A stretch of 64,000 nucleotides of DNA from Actinorhabdospora filicis (GTDB taxonomy: Bacteria > Actinomycetota > Actinomycetes > Mycobacteriales > Micromonosporaceae), in contig NZ_BSTX01000005.1 of assembly GCF_030269765.1 (NCBI RefSeq), positions 150,458-214,457 of the forward strand, read 5' to 3'. This document shows, piece after piece, positions 17,331 through 25,447 of this stretch. The position numbers and the translations under genes were made by a program. Each line of letters opens with the position of its first letter. The first letter of the stretch is position 1. Under the pieces are notes generated by a model, which was not told where the DNA came from, did not search any database, and saw nothing but the letters and a program-made list of their open reading frames with translations.

Positions 17331-18062
17331 CTACTGATCCAGGTGAAGGGTCAGGGAGGTGGTGCCGAGCTGGATCACGTCGCCGAGCCGGATGGCCACG
17401 GTCGTGATCCGCTGCCCGTTGACGAGGGTGCCGTTGGTGGAGCCGAGGTCGGTGACCAGAACCTGGTTGCCGTCGTAGTCGACGCGCGCGTGCCGGCGGC
17501 TTATTCCGACGTCGGGGAGCCGGATCTGCGCCTGCTCGCCGCGCCCGATGGTGGTCTGGCCCATGGCGATCGCGTACTGGCGTCCGTCACCGGAGATCAG
17601 CTTCGCGCCGGCCGGGGTCCCCATCGGCATGCCGGGCTGCTGCCCGTAGCCCTGGTCGGGGCCGTACCCGGGGGGCGGAGGCGGTCCGTCCCCGGTGGAC
17701 ACCTCGGCGGTCACCCGGAACATGCCCGTGTCGAGCCCGCCGCCGCGCTCCACCTCGACGATGACGTCGCCGTAGACGGTCCACCCGTGCTCACCGATGT
17801 ACTCGGCCTGCGACTGCGCCAGCTCCTGCGCCAGCGCTGCGGCGTAGGGCGCGAGCCGGTCGTGGTCGGCCGGGGACAGGTCGATCACGTAGCGGTTGGG
17901 AACCAGGGTGCGTCCCCCGGCGAGGATCGCCTTGTGCGCCTCGGCCTCGCGCTGCATGGCGCTGGCCACCTCGACCGGGTGAACAACGCCTTTGAACATC
18001 TTGGCGAAGGCACCCTCGAACATGCCCTCCAACCGCTTCTCAAAGCGTTGCAGAACGCTCAC
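17331..18062 (-). CDS. fhaA: FHA-domain protein FhaA with DUF3662
   Basis: 243 residues. The N-terminal DUF3662 domain (~1-115) is followed by a short Pro/Gly/Gln linker and a C-terminal FHA domain (~150-243) with Ile-Gly-Arg-Gly-Glu-Gln, Ser-Arg-Arg-His-Ala and Gly-Ser-Thr-Asn-Gly-Thr. The linker is much shorter than in the 527-residue mycobacterial FhaA. FhaA binds phosphorylated pseudokinase MviN in mycobacteria and restrains peptidoglycan precursor flipping. First gene of the seven-gene operon; I found no convincing promoter hexamers in the 300 bases before it. Confidence 0.93.
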   Translation of the reverse strand: MSVLQRFEKRLEGMFEGAFAKMFKGVVHPVEVASAMQREAEAHKAILAGGRTLVPNRYVIDLSPADHDRLAPYAAALAQELAQSQAEYIGEHGWTVYGDVIVEVERGGGLDTGMFRVTAEVSTGDGPPPPPGYGPDQGYGQQPGMPMGTPAGAKLISGDGRQYAIAMGQTTIGRGEQAQIRLPDVGISRRHARVDYDGNQVLVTDLGSTNGTLVNGQRITTVAIRLGDVIQLGTTSLTLHLDQ

Positions 18063-18372
18063 CGGCTCCTCCTGTCGTGTCCTAGGCCTTGATGGTATCG
18101 GGCGCTGTCACACGGGGCGGGGGCAAGCGTACGGTTCGTGCTACTCTTTCGCGGCTTTTACGCAGGTGGCGCGCATTGTGTCGGGTCTGCCCTCGGGACC
18201 GCCTCGCTGGCCAGGTTAGACTTCCGGCGGCCGGGCCCGGTCGCCGGGACGGCCCTGTTTTTCGCGCCCCGATCTTGGTAGCGGCCCCTGACCGGATACC
18301 CGGTTGGAGCCGCCCCGGGGAGGCTGTTAGAGTTCATCTCGCTTCACCGCCAAGGCGGGGAAGTCCACTTCT
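18063..18372. other. Intergenic region between fhaA and tRNA-Leu
   Basis: 310 bases with no convincing reading frame. It must hold the promoter of the leftward fhaA operon and of the rightward tRNA. Apart from the tRNA promoter at 18304-18333 I see only GC-rich sequence with a GGGCC/GGCCC pair followed by TGTTTTT near 18230-18263, possibly a weak terminator. Confidence 0.5.
18304..18333 (+). promoter_or_regulatory. Candidate promoter of tRNA-Leu
   Basis: TTGGAG (18304-18309) and TAGAGT (18328-18333) are separated by 18 bases. They would start transcription ~33 bases before the mature tRNA. Confidence 0.5.
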
Positions 18373-18458
18373 GGGGAAGTGGCGGAATGGCAGACGCGCA
18401 CGGTTCAGGTCCGTGTGTCCGAAAGGACGTGGGGGTTCAACTCCCCCCTTCCCCACCA
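18373..18458 (+). tRNA. tRNA-Leu (anticodon CAG)
   Basis: The acceptor stem GGGGAAG (18373-18379) pairs with CTTCCCC (18448-18454). The CCA end is encoded (18456-18458). The anticodon stem CACGG/CCGTG encloses the loop TTCAGGT, giving anticodon CAG. A long variable arm (GTCCGAAAGGAC) marks it as class II, and the T-arm GGGGGTTCAACTCCCCC is complete. A tRNA-Leu next to fhaA is also found in Mycobacterium. Confidence 0.97.
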
Positions 18459-18461
18459 TCG

Positions 18462-18490
18462 CCCGCCGGTCTTAGGACCGGCGGGTTTTT
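18462..18490 (+). terminator. Intrinsic terminator of tRNA-Leu
   Basis: A perfect 10-bp stem, CCCGCCGGTC/GACCGGCGGG, with loop TTAG, followed directly by TTTTT (18486-18490). Confidence 0.95.
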
Positions 18491-18868
18491 GCTTGCCCGC
18501 GTTCTGTGTCTCGCAGTGCCGTTTCCGGCAGTCCGCGCCCGCCCGTCACGGTCTTGAGAACGGAGTGTGGCGCTCGTCATGCCGGGGGATCGAAGCCCGC
18601 TCGCGGTGCGAGGGGCTGGTGCCACGCGGGGGGAAGAGAGGCGCGTGGGGACGGGGCAAGGCCGCGCCCGTCGCGCCGGGCGGGTCGAGGTCCGCTCACG
18701 ATGCGGGGGTGCCACGCGGGGAGCAGGGCCGTGCCCGTCGCGCCGGGCGGGTCGAACTCGTGGTGCCGGGGCGGGGAAGAGAGGCGGGCGAGCAGGGTCT
18801 CCCGCGAGCCTCGACCGTCGCGCGTGGCCGAGGCCGCTTCGGCCCTGCGGCCCTAGAGCCCTGGGACC
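18491..18868. repeat. Gene-free stretch with degenerate tandem repeats
   Basis: No codon-biased frame is convincing. GCCCGTCGCGCCGGGCGG recurs 67 bases apart (18666 and 18733). GTGCCACGCGGGG and GGGGAAGAGAGGCG also recur, giving an imperfect repeat of ~65-90 bases. It lies between the tRNA terminator and the end of the leftward response-regulator gene. Confidence 0.6.
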
Positions 18869-19480
18869 CTAGGGCCCCAGTACTCCTTTCTCCATGGCCG
18901 CCATCACCGCCGCCGTGCGGTCCTTGACGCCGAGCTTGGCGAAGACACTGGTCAGGTGGCTCTTCACGGTGGCCTCGCCGATGAACAGCTCGCGGCCGAT
19001 CTCCGGGTTGGACAGTCCCCGCGCCACCGCGCGCAGGACCTCCAGCTCGCGCGGCGAGAGGCCGCGGGCCCGCACGTGCGCCACCAGGCGGGCCGCCACG
19101 CCCTCGGCCAGCACCGTCTCGCCCCGGGCGGCGGCCGCGACCGCGTCGGCCAGGGCGCGGCGGGGCGTGTCCTTGAGCAGGTAGCCGGTGGCTCCCGCGG
19201 CCACCGCGCGGGCGACGTCGGCGTCGGTGTCGTAGGTGGTCAGGATCAGCACGGTGGCCCAGGCCCCGGCGGTGATGCGGGCGGTCGCCTCCACACCGTC
19301 CATGCCGGGCATGCGCAGGTCCATCAGCACCACCGAGGGCCGCAGCGCCTCGGCCAGCCGGACGGCCTCCCCGCCGTCCCCGGCCTCGCCGAGGACCTCG
19401 ACGCCCTCGGCCTCCAGGACCGCGCGCAGCCCCTCGCGGACGATCGGATGGTCGTCGGCGATGACCACGGTCACGGTCAC
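18869..19480 (-). CDS. NarL/FixJ-family response regulator
   Basis: 203 residues. Receiver domain ~1-118: acidic pocket Asp-Asp-His near residue 9, phospho-acceptor Asp in Val-Leu-Met-Asp-Leu-Arg-Met-Pro-Gly (~residue 54), Thr in Leu-Thr-Thr-Tyr, and Lys in Leu-Leu-Lys-Asp-Thr. LuxR-type HTH ~140-200, with Leu-Ser-Pro-Arg-Glu-Leu-Glu-Val-Leu and Thr-Val-Lys-Ser-His-Leu. The GTG start overlaps the kinase stop by four bases (GTGA), so the pair is translationally coupled. Targets unknown; the divergent small membrane protein at 20727 is a candidate. Confidence 0.95.
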   Translation of the reverse strand: MTVTVVIADDHPIVREGLRAVLEAEGVEVLGEAGDGGEAVRLAEALRPSVVLMDLRMPGMDGVEATARITAGAWATVLILTTYDTDADVARAVAAGATGYLLKDTPRRALADAVAAAARGETVLAEGVAARLVAHVRARGLSPRELEVLRAVARGLSNPEIGRELFIGEATVKSHLTSVFAKLGVKDRTAAVMAAMEKGVLGP

Positions 19481-20616
19481 AGCGGCAGCTCTCCCCGCAC
19501 GACCGTGCCGTGGCCGGGCGCCGACTCCACCGACAGGGACCCGGCCAGCTCGGCGAAGCGCTCGCGCATCCCCCACAGCCCGTTGCCCTGGGGCGCGTCG
19601 CGGGTGAAGCCGCAGCCGTCGTCGCGGACGACCAGCCGCACGACGGCCTCGCCGTACTCCAGCTCGACGCGCGTCCGGGTGGCGCCGGCGTGGCGGGCGG
19701 CGTTGGCCAGGGCCTCCTGCGTGGTCCGCAGGATCGCGACCTCGGCGTGCGTCTCCAGGGGCCGCGCCTCCCCGGTCACCGCGAGGCTCGCGTGCTCGTG
19801 CCGGGCCAGGACCAGCCGCAGCGCCTCCCCGAGGGAGTCGCGCAGGTCCGGCGGGCGCAGGGCGGCGACGAGGGCGCGCGCCTCGGCGAGGTTCTCGGCG
19901 GCGGTGCGGTGCGCGCGGCGGATGCGCTCGACGGCGGCGTCGGGGCGTTCGCGGACGTCGTCGGCGGCCACGTCCAGCAGCATGATGATCGCGGCGAGCC
20001 CCTGGGCGACGGTGTCGTGGATGTCGCGGGCCAGGCGCTGCCGCTCGGCGAGGACGCCCGTCTCGCGCGCGGCCTCGGCCAGGCGGGTGCGGGCGGTGTC
20101 GAGCTCGGCGATGAGGCGGGCGCGTTCCTCGCTCTGCCGGACGATGCGGTTGATCCAGGTACCCAGCAGCCACGCGCTGAACAGGGAGGCCAGGCCGATG
20201 CCGGTGGCGGCCCACAGGTCGGCGCCGCTCTGCCGGATGAGCGTGGCGGCGGTCCCGGAGGCCGCCAGCGCCGAGGCGATGAGCGCCCGGCGGGTGGGCA
20301 GCAGCGCCCAGATGTGCGGGTACAGCAGGAAGAAGAGGATGGAGCCGATGCTGGTGAGCGCGAACAGCCCGACGGTCAGCGGCAGCGCCAGCGCGATGTA
20401 GGCCAGTCCGCGCGCGGCGTCGTCCCTGCCGAGGGCACGGGAGCCGAGGGCGAGGTAGGCGGCGGCGATCGCGGCGAGCACGCCCAGCGCGATCGCCTTG
20501 CGGAGTGACCCGGCGTCCGGGTCGAAGACGATGAGGACGGCGGTCAGGGCGGCGAGCGCGGTGAAGACCAGGTGCCAGCCGCCGATGCCGCGATGCCAGG
20601 CGTTCGCCTCGGACAT
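19477..20616 (-). CDS. Sensor histidine kinase (HisKA_3 type)
   Basis: 379 residues. About five to six membrane helices lie in the first ~165 residues with no sizeable extracellular loop, so the sensed signal is likely within the membrane. A coiled segment leads to the dimerisation helix, with the phospho-acceptor His in Arg-Asp-Ile-His-Asp-Thr-Val-Ala-Gln-Gly. The ATPase domain has Gln-Glu-Ala-Leu-Ala-Asn-Ala-Ala-Arg-His-Ala (N-box), Asp-Asp-Gly-Cys-Gly-Phe (G1) and Gly-Leu-Trp-Gly-Met-Arg-Glu-Arg (G2). First gene of a coupled two-gene operon. Confidence 0.94.
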   Translation of the reverse strand: MSEANAWHRGIGGWHLVFTALAALTAVLIVFDPDAGSLRKAIALGVLAAIAAAYLALGSRALGRDDAARGLAYIALALPLTVGLFALTSIGSILFFLLYPHIWALLPTRRALIASALAASGTAATLIRQSGADLWAATGIGLASLFSAWLLGTWINRIVRQSEERARLIAELDTARTRLAEAARETGVLAERQRLARDIHDTVAQGLAAIIMLLDVAADDVRERPDAAVERIRRAHRTAAENLAEARALVAALRPPDLRDSLGEALRLVLARHEHASLAVTGEARPLETHAEVAILRTTQEALANAARHAGATRTRVELEYGEAVVRLVVRDDGCGFTRDAPQGNGLWGMRERFAELAGSLSVESAPGHGTVVRGELPL

Positions 20617-20726
20617 GGCGACAGTATCGCCGCGCCGGGCCGCGCGCGCCATCCGCCGACAGTCGCACCCGGGAATCCGTCCACGGTGGACTACCAGGCG
20701 GGCGGCGACCGGCGGAGCCTGGCGGT

Positions 20727-20903
20727 ATGGACCGTAAGACCTCCGGCAAGATCCTCGTCGCCCTGTCCATCGTCTACGGCGTGAGCGTGGCCGCGCTGGC
20801 CTATTTCGACGTGACCTGGATGGGCGGCTTCGCCGTCGTCGGCGCGCTCGCGATGGGCGCGCTGTGGGCGCTGTGGGGCGTTTTCGTGCGCCCCAGGGAT
20901 TGA
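20727..20903 (+). CDS. Tiny two-pass membrane protein
   Basis: 58 residues, Met-Asp-Arg-Lys-Thr-Ser-Gly-Lys to Phe-Val-Arg-Pro-Arg-Asp, with two hydrophobic segments (about 9-25 and 33-52) and positive ends. Third-position GC bias is maintained throughout. GGCGGAG lies about 12 bases upstream of the ATG. It is divergent from the histidine kinase (start 20616), with 110 bases between. I recognise no family. Small membrane proteins beside a membrane-sensing kinase are often targets or regulators of it; here that is inference. Confidence 0.6.
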   Translation: MDRKTSGKILVALSIVYGVSVAALAYFDVTWMGGFAVVGALAMGALWALWGVFVRPRD

Positions 20904-20941
20904 GGACTCGATCCGTCCGCAATCCTCGTTAGCGTGAGCGC

Positions 20942-21991
20942 ATGGCCTTGACCGACCGCGTGCTCACCCGCGCCACCCTCCACCGGCAGTTGCTCACCGG
21001 CCGCGCCCCCATGGGCGCGGTCGCGGCGATCGGGCACCTGGCCGGTCTCCAGGGGCAGGAACCCAACTCGCCCTACCTGGCGCTGTGGGCGCGGCTGCGC
21101 GGCTTCTCCCGCGACGAGCTGACCGGCGCGCTGCACGAGCGCTCGGTGGTGCGGGGGACGCTGTTCCGCGGCACGCAGCACCTGGTCACCGGTGACGACT
21201 ACGCGTGGATGCGGCCGCTGATCGGCGGTTCCCTCGGCGGGCGGTTCACCAGGGACCTGGCCGCGATCGGCAAGGACGAGCTGGCGGAGGCCGTCCGCGA
21301 GATCCTCGCCGGGCGCAGCCTGACCCGTCCGCAGCTGCGGGACGCGCTGCTGGAGCGCTGGCCCGGGACGGACCGGATCGCCATGGCCTACGCCGCGCAG
21401 TTCCTGGTGGCGCTGCTGCACCCGCCGCCCTCGGGCGTGTGGAACTCCGGGCGGGCCGTCCCGATGGTCCTCGCCGAGGAGTGGCTGGGGCGTCCCCTCA
21501 CGACCGCGCCGGTGGCCGACCTCGTCCGCCGCTACCTGGCCGCCTTCGGGCCCGCCACGGTCAAGGACGTGCAGGCCTGGTCGGGGCTGACGCGCCTGAG
21601 CGAGGTCCTGCCGGTCATGGGCTTGCGCACCTATGCGGCGAGTGACGGGCGCGTCCTCTACGACCTGCCCGAGCTGGACCTGCCGGACGCCGACCTGCCG
21701 CTGCCGGTGCGGATCCTGCCCGACTTCGACCAGCTCATGGTCTCCTTCGCCGACCGGCGCCGGGTCATGGACGACGACGTGCGCGCCAAGGTGTGCGTGG
21801 GCGCGGTCATCGCCCCCACGATCCTGGTGGACGGCCGGGTCGCGGCGATGTGGCGGCTGAGCGGCAAGCGCGTCTTCGAGGTGATCTCCCTGCGGCACCT
21901 GCCCGCCGGGACCCGCGCCGACATCGAGGCCGAGGCCACCGCCCTGCTGTCCTTCATGGACGTCGAGGACGGCGAGGTCCGCTTCACCTGA
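20942..21991 (+). CDS. Winged-helix DNA-binding protein of the HTH_42 (YcaQ/AlkZ-like) family
   Basis: 349 residues. The N-terminal Ala-Gly-Leu-Gln-Gly-Gln-Glu-Pro-Asn-Ser-Pro-Tyr segment (Gln37, Gln39), Arg-Gly-Thr-Leu-Phe-Arg-Gly-Thr-Gln-His-Leu and the C-terminal Leu-Pro-Asp-Phe-Asp-Gln-Leu segment are typical of this actinobacterial family. In AlkZ/YcaQ glycosylases a Gln-x-Gln or Gln-x-Asp pair is catalytic for excising crosslinked or alkylated bases. The Gln37-Gly-Gln39 pair would fit, but many members of the larger family are uncharacterised. The 3' end overlaps the convergent LysR gene by eight bases. Confidence 0.75.
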   Translation: MALTDRVLTRATLHRQLLTGRAPMGAVAAIGHLAGLQGQEPNSPYLALWARLRGFSRDELTGALHERSVVRGTLFRGTQHLVTGDDYAWMRPLIGGSLGGRFTRDLAAIGKDELAEAVREILAGRSLTRPQLRDALLERWPGTDRIAMAYAAQFLVALLHPPPSGVWNSGRAVPMVLAEEWLGRPLTTAPVADLVRRYLAAFGPATVKDVQAWSGLTRLSEVLPVMGLRTYAASDGRVLYDLPELDLPDADLPLPVRILPDFDQLMVSFADRRRVMDDDVRAKVCVGAVIAPTILVDGRVAAMWRLSGKRVFEVISLRHLPAGTRADIEAEATALLSFMDVEDGEVRFT

Positions 21992-22862
21992 CCGCGCGCA
22001 GCTCCCGGATCAGCGCCCGCACGCCCGCCGTGGCCGCCGCGCCCGGCGTCGTCACGTACCCCACCCGCCGGGTCGGGCCGTCGGCGCCGAGATCGCGGGC
22101 CACCAGGCCCGCGGGCGCGCCCGGCATCGACAGCTCCGGGACCACCGCCATGCCCATCCCCGCCGCCACCATCGACAGCACGACCCCGTCGTCCTCGGCG
22201 GTCACCGTGGCGCGGGGCAGCCAGTCCTGCCGCGACCACCAGTCGCGGGTGTAGGACGAGCAGTTCTCCGGCCAGTCGATCAGCCGCAGCTCGCGCGGCT
22301 CGGCGCCGCGCGGGTGGACCAGCACGTACCGCTCCTCCAGGATCGTCCCGGTCAGCAGACCCTTCGGCAGGTCGTGGTTACCCTCGTTCAAGGTGGCGAT
22401 GCCCAGGTCGGCGCGACCGGCGGCGACCTCACCGGCGGTGCCCGCGCCCAGCTCGGGCACGATGGCCACCTGCGCGGCCAGGTCCGGGTACCGCGAGCGC
22501 AGCCGCTCCAGGACCCCGGGCAGGACCTGCGCGGCGGCGCTGCGGAACGAGGCGATCCGCAGGGTGCCGGTCACCTCGCCGGAGACGGCCGCGCGGACCT
22601 CGCCGGGCATGCCGTCCAGCAGCCGCAGGATCTGCCGGGCCTGCGCGACGGCGCGCTCGCCGGGTTCGGTGGGCGTCGCGCCGTGGCGTCCCCGGTCGAA
22701 CAGGACCGCGCCGAGTTTGCGCTCGGCGGTGCGCACGGAGTGGGAGACGGCGGACTGGGTCAGGCCGAGGCGCTGCCCGGCCGCGCCGAAGCCCCTGGCG
22801 TCGGCCACGGTGACCAGGACGCGAAGCTCATTGAAGTGCAGTCCGTTCGGGGCGAGGCTCAC
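21984..22862 (-). CDS. LysR-family transcriptional regulator
   Basis: 292 residues. N-terminal HTH (~8-68) with Leu-Thr-Gln-Ser-Ala-Val-Ser-His-Ser-Val-Arg; effector-binding domain from ~95. It is divergent from a quinone-reductase-like oxidoreductase with a 103-base intergenic region, the classic arrangement for a LysR regulator and its target. The region carries ATTCATGCAAGCGCCGG-like dyads and, near the target start, GACGTA-GGAA-TACGTC. Confidence 0.92.
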   Translation of the reverse strand: MSLAPNGLHFNELRVLVTVADARGFGAAGQRLGLTQSAVSHSVRTAERKLGAVLFDRGRHGATPTEPGERAVAQARQILRLLDGMPGEVRAAVSGEVTGTLRIASFRSAAAQVLPGVLERLRSRYPDLAAQVAIVPELGAGTAGEVAAGRADLGIATLNEGNHDLPKGLLTGTILEERYVLVHPRGAEPRELRLIDWPENCSSYTRDWWSRQDWLPRATVTAEDDGVVLSMVAAGMGMAVVPELSMPGAPAGLVARDLGADGPTRRVGYVTTPGAAATAGVRALIRELRAVR

Positions 22863-22948
22863 CCGGCCAATCTAGCTCGCACCATGAGCGCGATTCATGC
22901 AAGCGCCGGTTCCATCGACGCCGATGTCTGTATGGGGAGGCGCTCGCG

Positions 22949-22964
22949 GACGTAGGAATACGTC
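22949..22964 (+). promoter_or_regulatory. Inverted repeat directly before the oxidoreductase start
   Basis: GACGTA (22949-22954), GGAA, TACGTC (22959-22964): a perfect 6-bp dyad ending one base before the ATG at 22966. It covers the only candidate Shine-Dalgarno (TAGGAA). It could be an operator or an RNA hairpin that hides the ribosome site. Confidence 0.5.
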
Positions 22965-22965
22965 C

Positions 22966-23961
22966 ATGACGACCGCGATCACCGTGCACCAGGTCCGCCG
23001 CCCCGCCCCCGGACTGCCCTCTCCCGACGACTTCGCCCTTGTGTCCGGCCCGCTCCCCGAGACCACCGAGGGCACCGCCCTCGTGGAGAACCTGTACCTC
23101 TCCGTCGACCCCTACCACCGGGAGGTCATGGAGGAGGACCCGCTGCACCAGCCGCTGGAGGGACGCGCGCTCGGCCGCGTGGTGTCCTCCCGCCTGGACG
23201 GCCTCCACCCCGGTGACCTGGTCTTCCACCGGCACGGCTGGCGCACCCACGCCCTGGTGAGCGAGGGCGAGTACAGCCTCCTGCCGGGCTGGGAGGGCGT
23301 CCCCCTGCGCACCCGCCTGAGCCTGCTGGGCGGGACCGGGCTGTCCGCCTACGTCGGCCTGACCCGCATCGCCAAGATCCAGCCCGGCGAGACCGTGTTC
23401 GTCTCGGCCGCCGCCGGTGGCGTCGGCACCGCCGTCGGCGTCCTCGCCAGGCTCATGGGCGCCGGGCGCGTCATCGGCAGCACCGGCTCCCCCGAGAAGG
23501 CCCGCCGCCTGGTCGAGGACTTCGGCTTCGACGCCGCCTTCGACTACCACGACGGCGTCACCGAGCGGCTGCGCGAGGCCGCCCCCGAGGGCATCGACGT
23601 CTTCTTCGACAACGTCGGCGGCGACCATCTCGCCGCGGCCATCGACGTCCTCAAGCCCCACGGGCGCGTGGCCTGGTGCGGCGCGATCGCCCAGTACAAC
23701 GACCCCGCCAACCCGCCCGCCGCCCCCTACAACCTCTACGACATCGTCGGCAAGTCCATCCGCCTGGAGGGCTTCCTGGTCCGCGACTACCGTCACGTGC
23801 AGGAGGAGCTGGAGGAGTTCCTCGTCCCGCACCTGCGCTCCGGCGCCGCCGTGCCCGCCGAGACCGTCGTCGAGGGCATCGAGAACATCGTCGAGGCGTT
23901 CATCGGGGTCCTGTCGGGTAAGAACATCGGCAAGATGATCGTCGGCACCGGCCGCGAGTAG
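22966..23961 (+). CDS. NADP-dependent medium-chain oxidoreductase (CurA/leukotriene-B4-reductase type)
   Basis: 331 residues, zinc-independent MDR fold. Ser-Val-Asp-Pro-Tyr lies in the N-terminal domain. The cofactor-binding Ala-Ala-Ala-Gly-Gly-Val-Gly-Thr-Ala-Val-Gly (~residues 148-158) and the Asp-Val-Phe-Phe-Asp-Asn-Val-Gly-Gly segment are typical of enone reductases of this group. It reduces C=C bonds of alpha,beta-unsaturated ketones or aldehydes with NADPH. Likely controlled by the divergent LysR regulator. Confidence 0.9.
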   Translation: MTTAITVHQVRRPAPGLPSPDDFALVSGPLPETTEGTALVENLYLSVDPYHREVMEEDPLHQPLEGRALGRVVSSRLDGLHPGDLVFHRHGWRTHALVSEGEYSLLPGWEGVPLRTRLSLLGGTGLSAYVGLTRIAKIQPGETVFVSAAAGGVGTAVGVLARLMGAGRVIGSTGSPEKARRLVEDFGFDAAFDYHDGVTERLREAAPEGIDVFFDNVGGDHLAAAIDVLKPHGRVAWCGAIAQYNDPANPPAAPYNLYDIVGKSIRLEGFLVRDYRHVQEELEEFLVPHLRSGAAVPAETVVEGIENIVEAFIGVLSGKNIGKMIVGTGRE

Positions 23962-23980
23962 CCGCGATCACACCCGGCGA

Positions 23981-24007
23981 TGTCACAGCCGGTCCGCCCC
24001 GATCGTC
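23981..24007 (+). promoter_or_regulatory. ECF41 promoter (perfect TGTCACA-N16-CGTC)
   Basis: TGTCACA at 23981-23987 and CGTC at 24004-24007 are separated by exactly 16 bases. This matches the reported ECF41 consensus in both elements and in spacing. It stands 38 bases before the ATG of an ECF41 sigma factor. Confidence 0.82.
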
Positions 24008-24045
24008 TCGGGAACGATGGCGCGGACCGGCACCGAGGAGCGGCG

Positions 24046-24987
24046 ATGAGCGAACAGACCGGGAACTTTGCGGCGGAGACCTTCGAGAGCCTCCGCCCGC
24101 TCCTCTTCTCCATCGCCTACCGCATCCTCGGCAGCGTCACCGAGGCCGAGGACGCCGTGCAGGAGACCTGGCTGCGCTACGAGACCACCGAGACCCGCCC
24201 GGACTCACCGAAGGCGTTCCTCTCGGCCGTCGTCACGCGCGTGTCCATCGACGTCCTGCGCTCGGCGCGCGTCCGCCGCGAGGAGTACGTCGGCCCCTGG
24301 TTCCCCGAACCGCTGCTCACCGACCCCTACCAGGACCCCGAGCGCTCCGCCGAACTCGCCGACTCGGTGTCCATGGCGGCGCTGGTCCTGCTGGAGCGGC
24401 TGAGCCCGCTGGAGCGCGCGGTGTTCGTGCTGCGCGAGGTCTTCGGCTTCGGCTTCGCCGAGATCGCCCGGACCGTCGAGCGATCCGAGGCCGCCTGCCG
24501 CCAGCTCGCCGTCCGCGCCCGCCGCCACATGGACGAGGGCCGCCCCCGCTTCGAACCCGACCGGCGCGAGCGCGACGAGCTCGCCGTGCGCTTCTTCGAG
24601 GCCTTCCGCGCCGGTGACGTGGGCGCGCTCCGCGAGCTGCTGGCCGCCGAGGTGCAGATGGTCGGCGACGGCGGCGGCAAGGCCCCGAACCTGGCCAACC
24701 CGGTCCGCGGCGCCGACAAGGTCGCGCGCGTGCTGGCCGCGTTCGGGCCGCAGGCCACCAGCGTGGACGTGGTCTTGGAGGAGACCGTGGTCAACGGGCA
24801 GCCGGGCGTGATCTTCCGCGCGCCCGGCGGGCTGATCGCCGGCACGCTGGTGCTCGACATCTACGACGGGCGCGTCCAGGCCGTGCGCAGCGTGGTCAAC
24901 CCCGACAAGCTCGGCCACCTCGGCGAGCCCGCCGACACCTGGGCCCTCAAGGACGAGGCGTTCCGCAAGCGGCGGCTAGACGGGTAG
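24046..24987 (+). CDS. ECF41-group RNA polymerase sigma factor (SigJ-like)
   Basis: 313 residues. Sigma region 2 (~12-80) and region 4 (~120-175) are followed by an NTF2/SnoaL-like C-terminal domain. ECF41 signatures are present: Trp-Phe-Pro-Glu-Pro-Leu-Leu in the region 2/4 linker (WLPEP type), Asp-Gly-Gly-Gly-Lys in the extension and the terminal Asn-Pro-Asp-Lys-Leu. In characterised members the extension first activates and, through its tip, also restrains the factor. GAGGAG precedes the ATG. The usual partner (carboxymuconolactone-decarboxylase-like) is absent. The 3' end overlaps a convergent marR by 12 bases. Confidence 0.94.
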   Translation: MSEQTGNFAAETFESLRPLLFSIAYRILGSVTEAEDAVQETWLRYETTETRPDSPKAFLSAVVTRVSIDVLRSARVRREEYVGPWFPEPLLTDPYQDPERSAELADSVSMAALVLLERLSPLERAVFVLREVFGFGFAEIARTVERSEAACRQLAVRARRHMDEGRPRFEPDRRERDELAVRFFEAFRAGDVGALRELLAAEVQMVGDGGGKAPNLANPVRGADKVARVLAAFGPQATSVDVVLEETVVNGQPGVIFRAPGGLIAGTLVLDIYDGRVQAVRSVVNPDKLGHLGEPADTWALKDEAFRKRRLDG

Positions 24988-25419
24988 GCCCATCCCGGCG
25001 GCGATCTGGCGCAGGCCCGCGCGGAAGGCCTCGGGGTCGGCGACGTCCTTGAGCAGCTCCTCGTCCATGGCCTTCGCGGCGGCGGCGCACGTGCCGTAGA
25101 GCTCGCGCCCGGCCTCGGTGAGGACCACGATCTGGCGGCGGCGGTCGTGCTCGTCGCGTTCGCGGCGGACGGCGCCCATGTCCTGGAGCTCGTCCAGCAG
25201 CCCGACCAGCAGGCTGGGCGCGACGCCCATCTTGCGCGCCAGGTCCTGCTGCGACATGCCCTCGAACAGCGACAGCACCAGCAGGATGCCCGCCTGCTTG
25301 GGCTTCAAGGGGGCGATCGCCCGCGTGTACCGGTCGGTGGTGATCGCGCCGACGGTCCCGAGCTGGAAGGCGGCGGTGGCGGAGAGCGCTCCGGCGGCAA
25401 CATCATTCACGAGCTTCAT
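24976..25419 (-). CDS. MarR-family transcriptional regulator
   Basis: 147 residues. The winged helix spans ~38-105, with Ser-Gln-Gln-Asp-Leu-Ala-Arg-Lys-Met-Gly-Val-Ala-Pro-Ser and the wing Asp-Glu-His-Asp-Arg-Arg-Arg-Gln. It is divergent from a small four-helix membrane protein at 25499, and a good dyad lies between them. The most economical reading is a repressor of both genes. Confidence 0.9.
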   Translation of the reverse strand: MKLVNDVAAGALSATAAFQLGTVGAITTDRYTRAIAPLKPKQAGILLVLSLFEGMSQQDLARKMGVAPSLLVGLLDELQDMGAVRRERDEHDRRRQIVVLTEAGRELYGTCAAAAKAMDEELLKDVADPEAFRAGLRQIAAGMGLPV

Positions 25420-25447
25420 CCTACAGGCTTGACATCATTCAGGCTAT

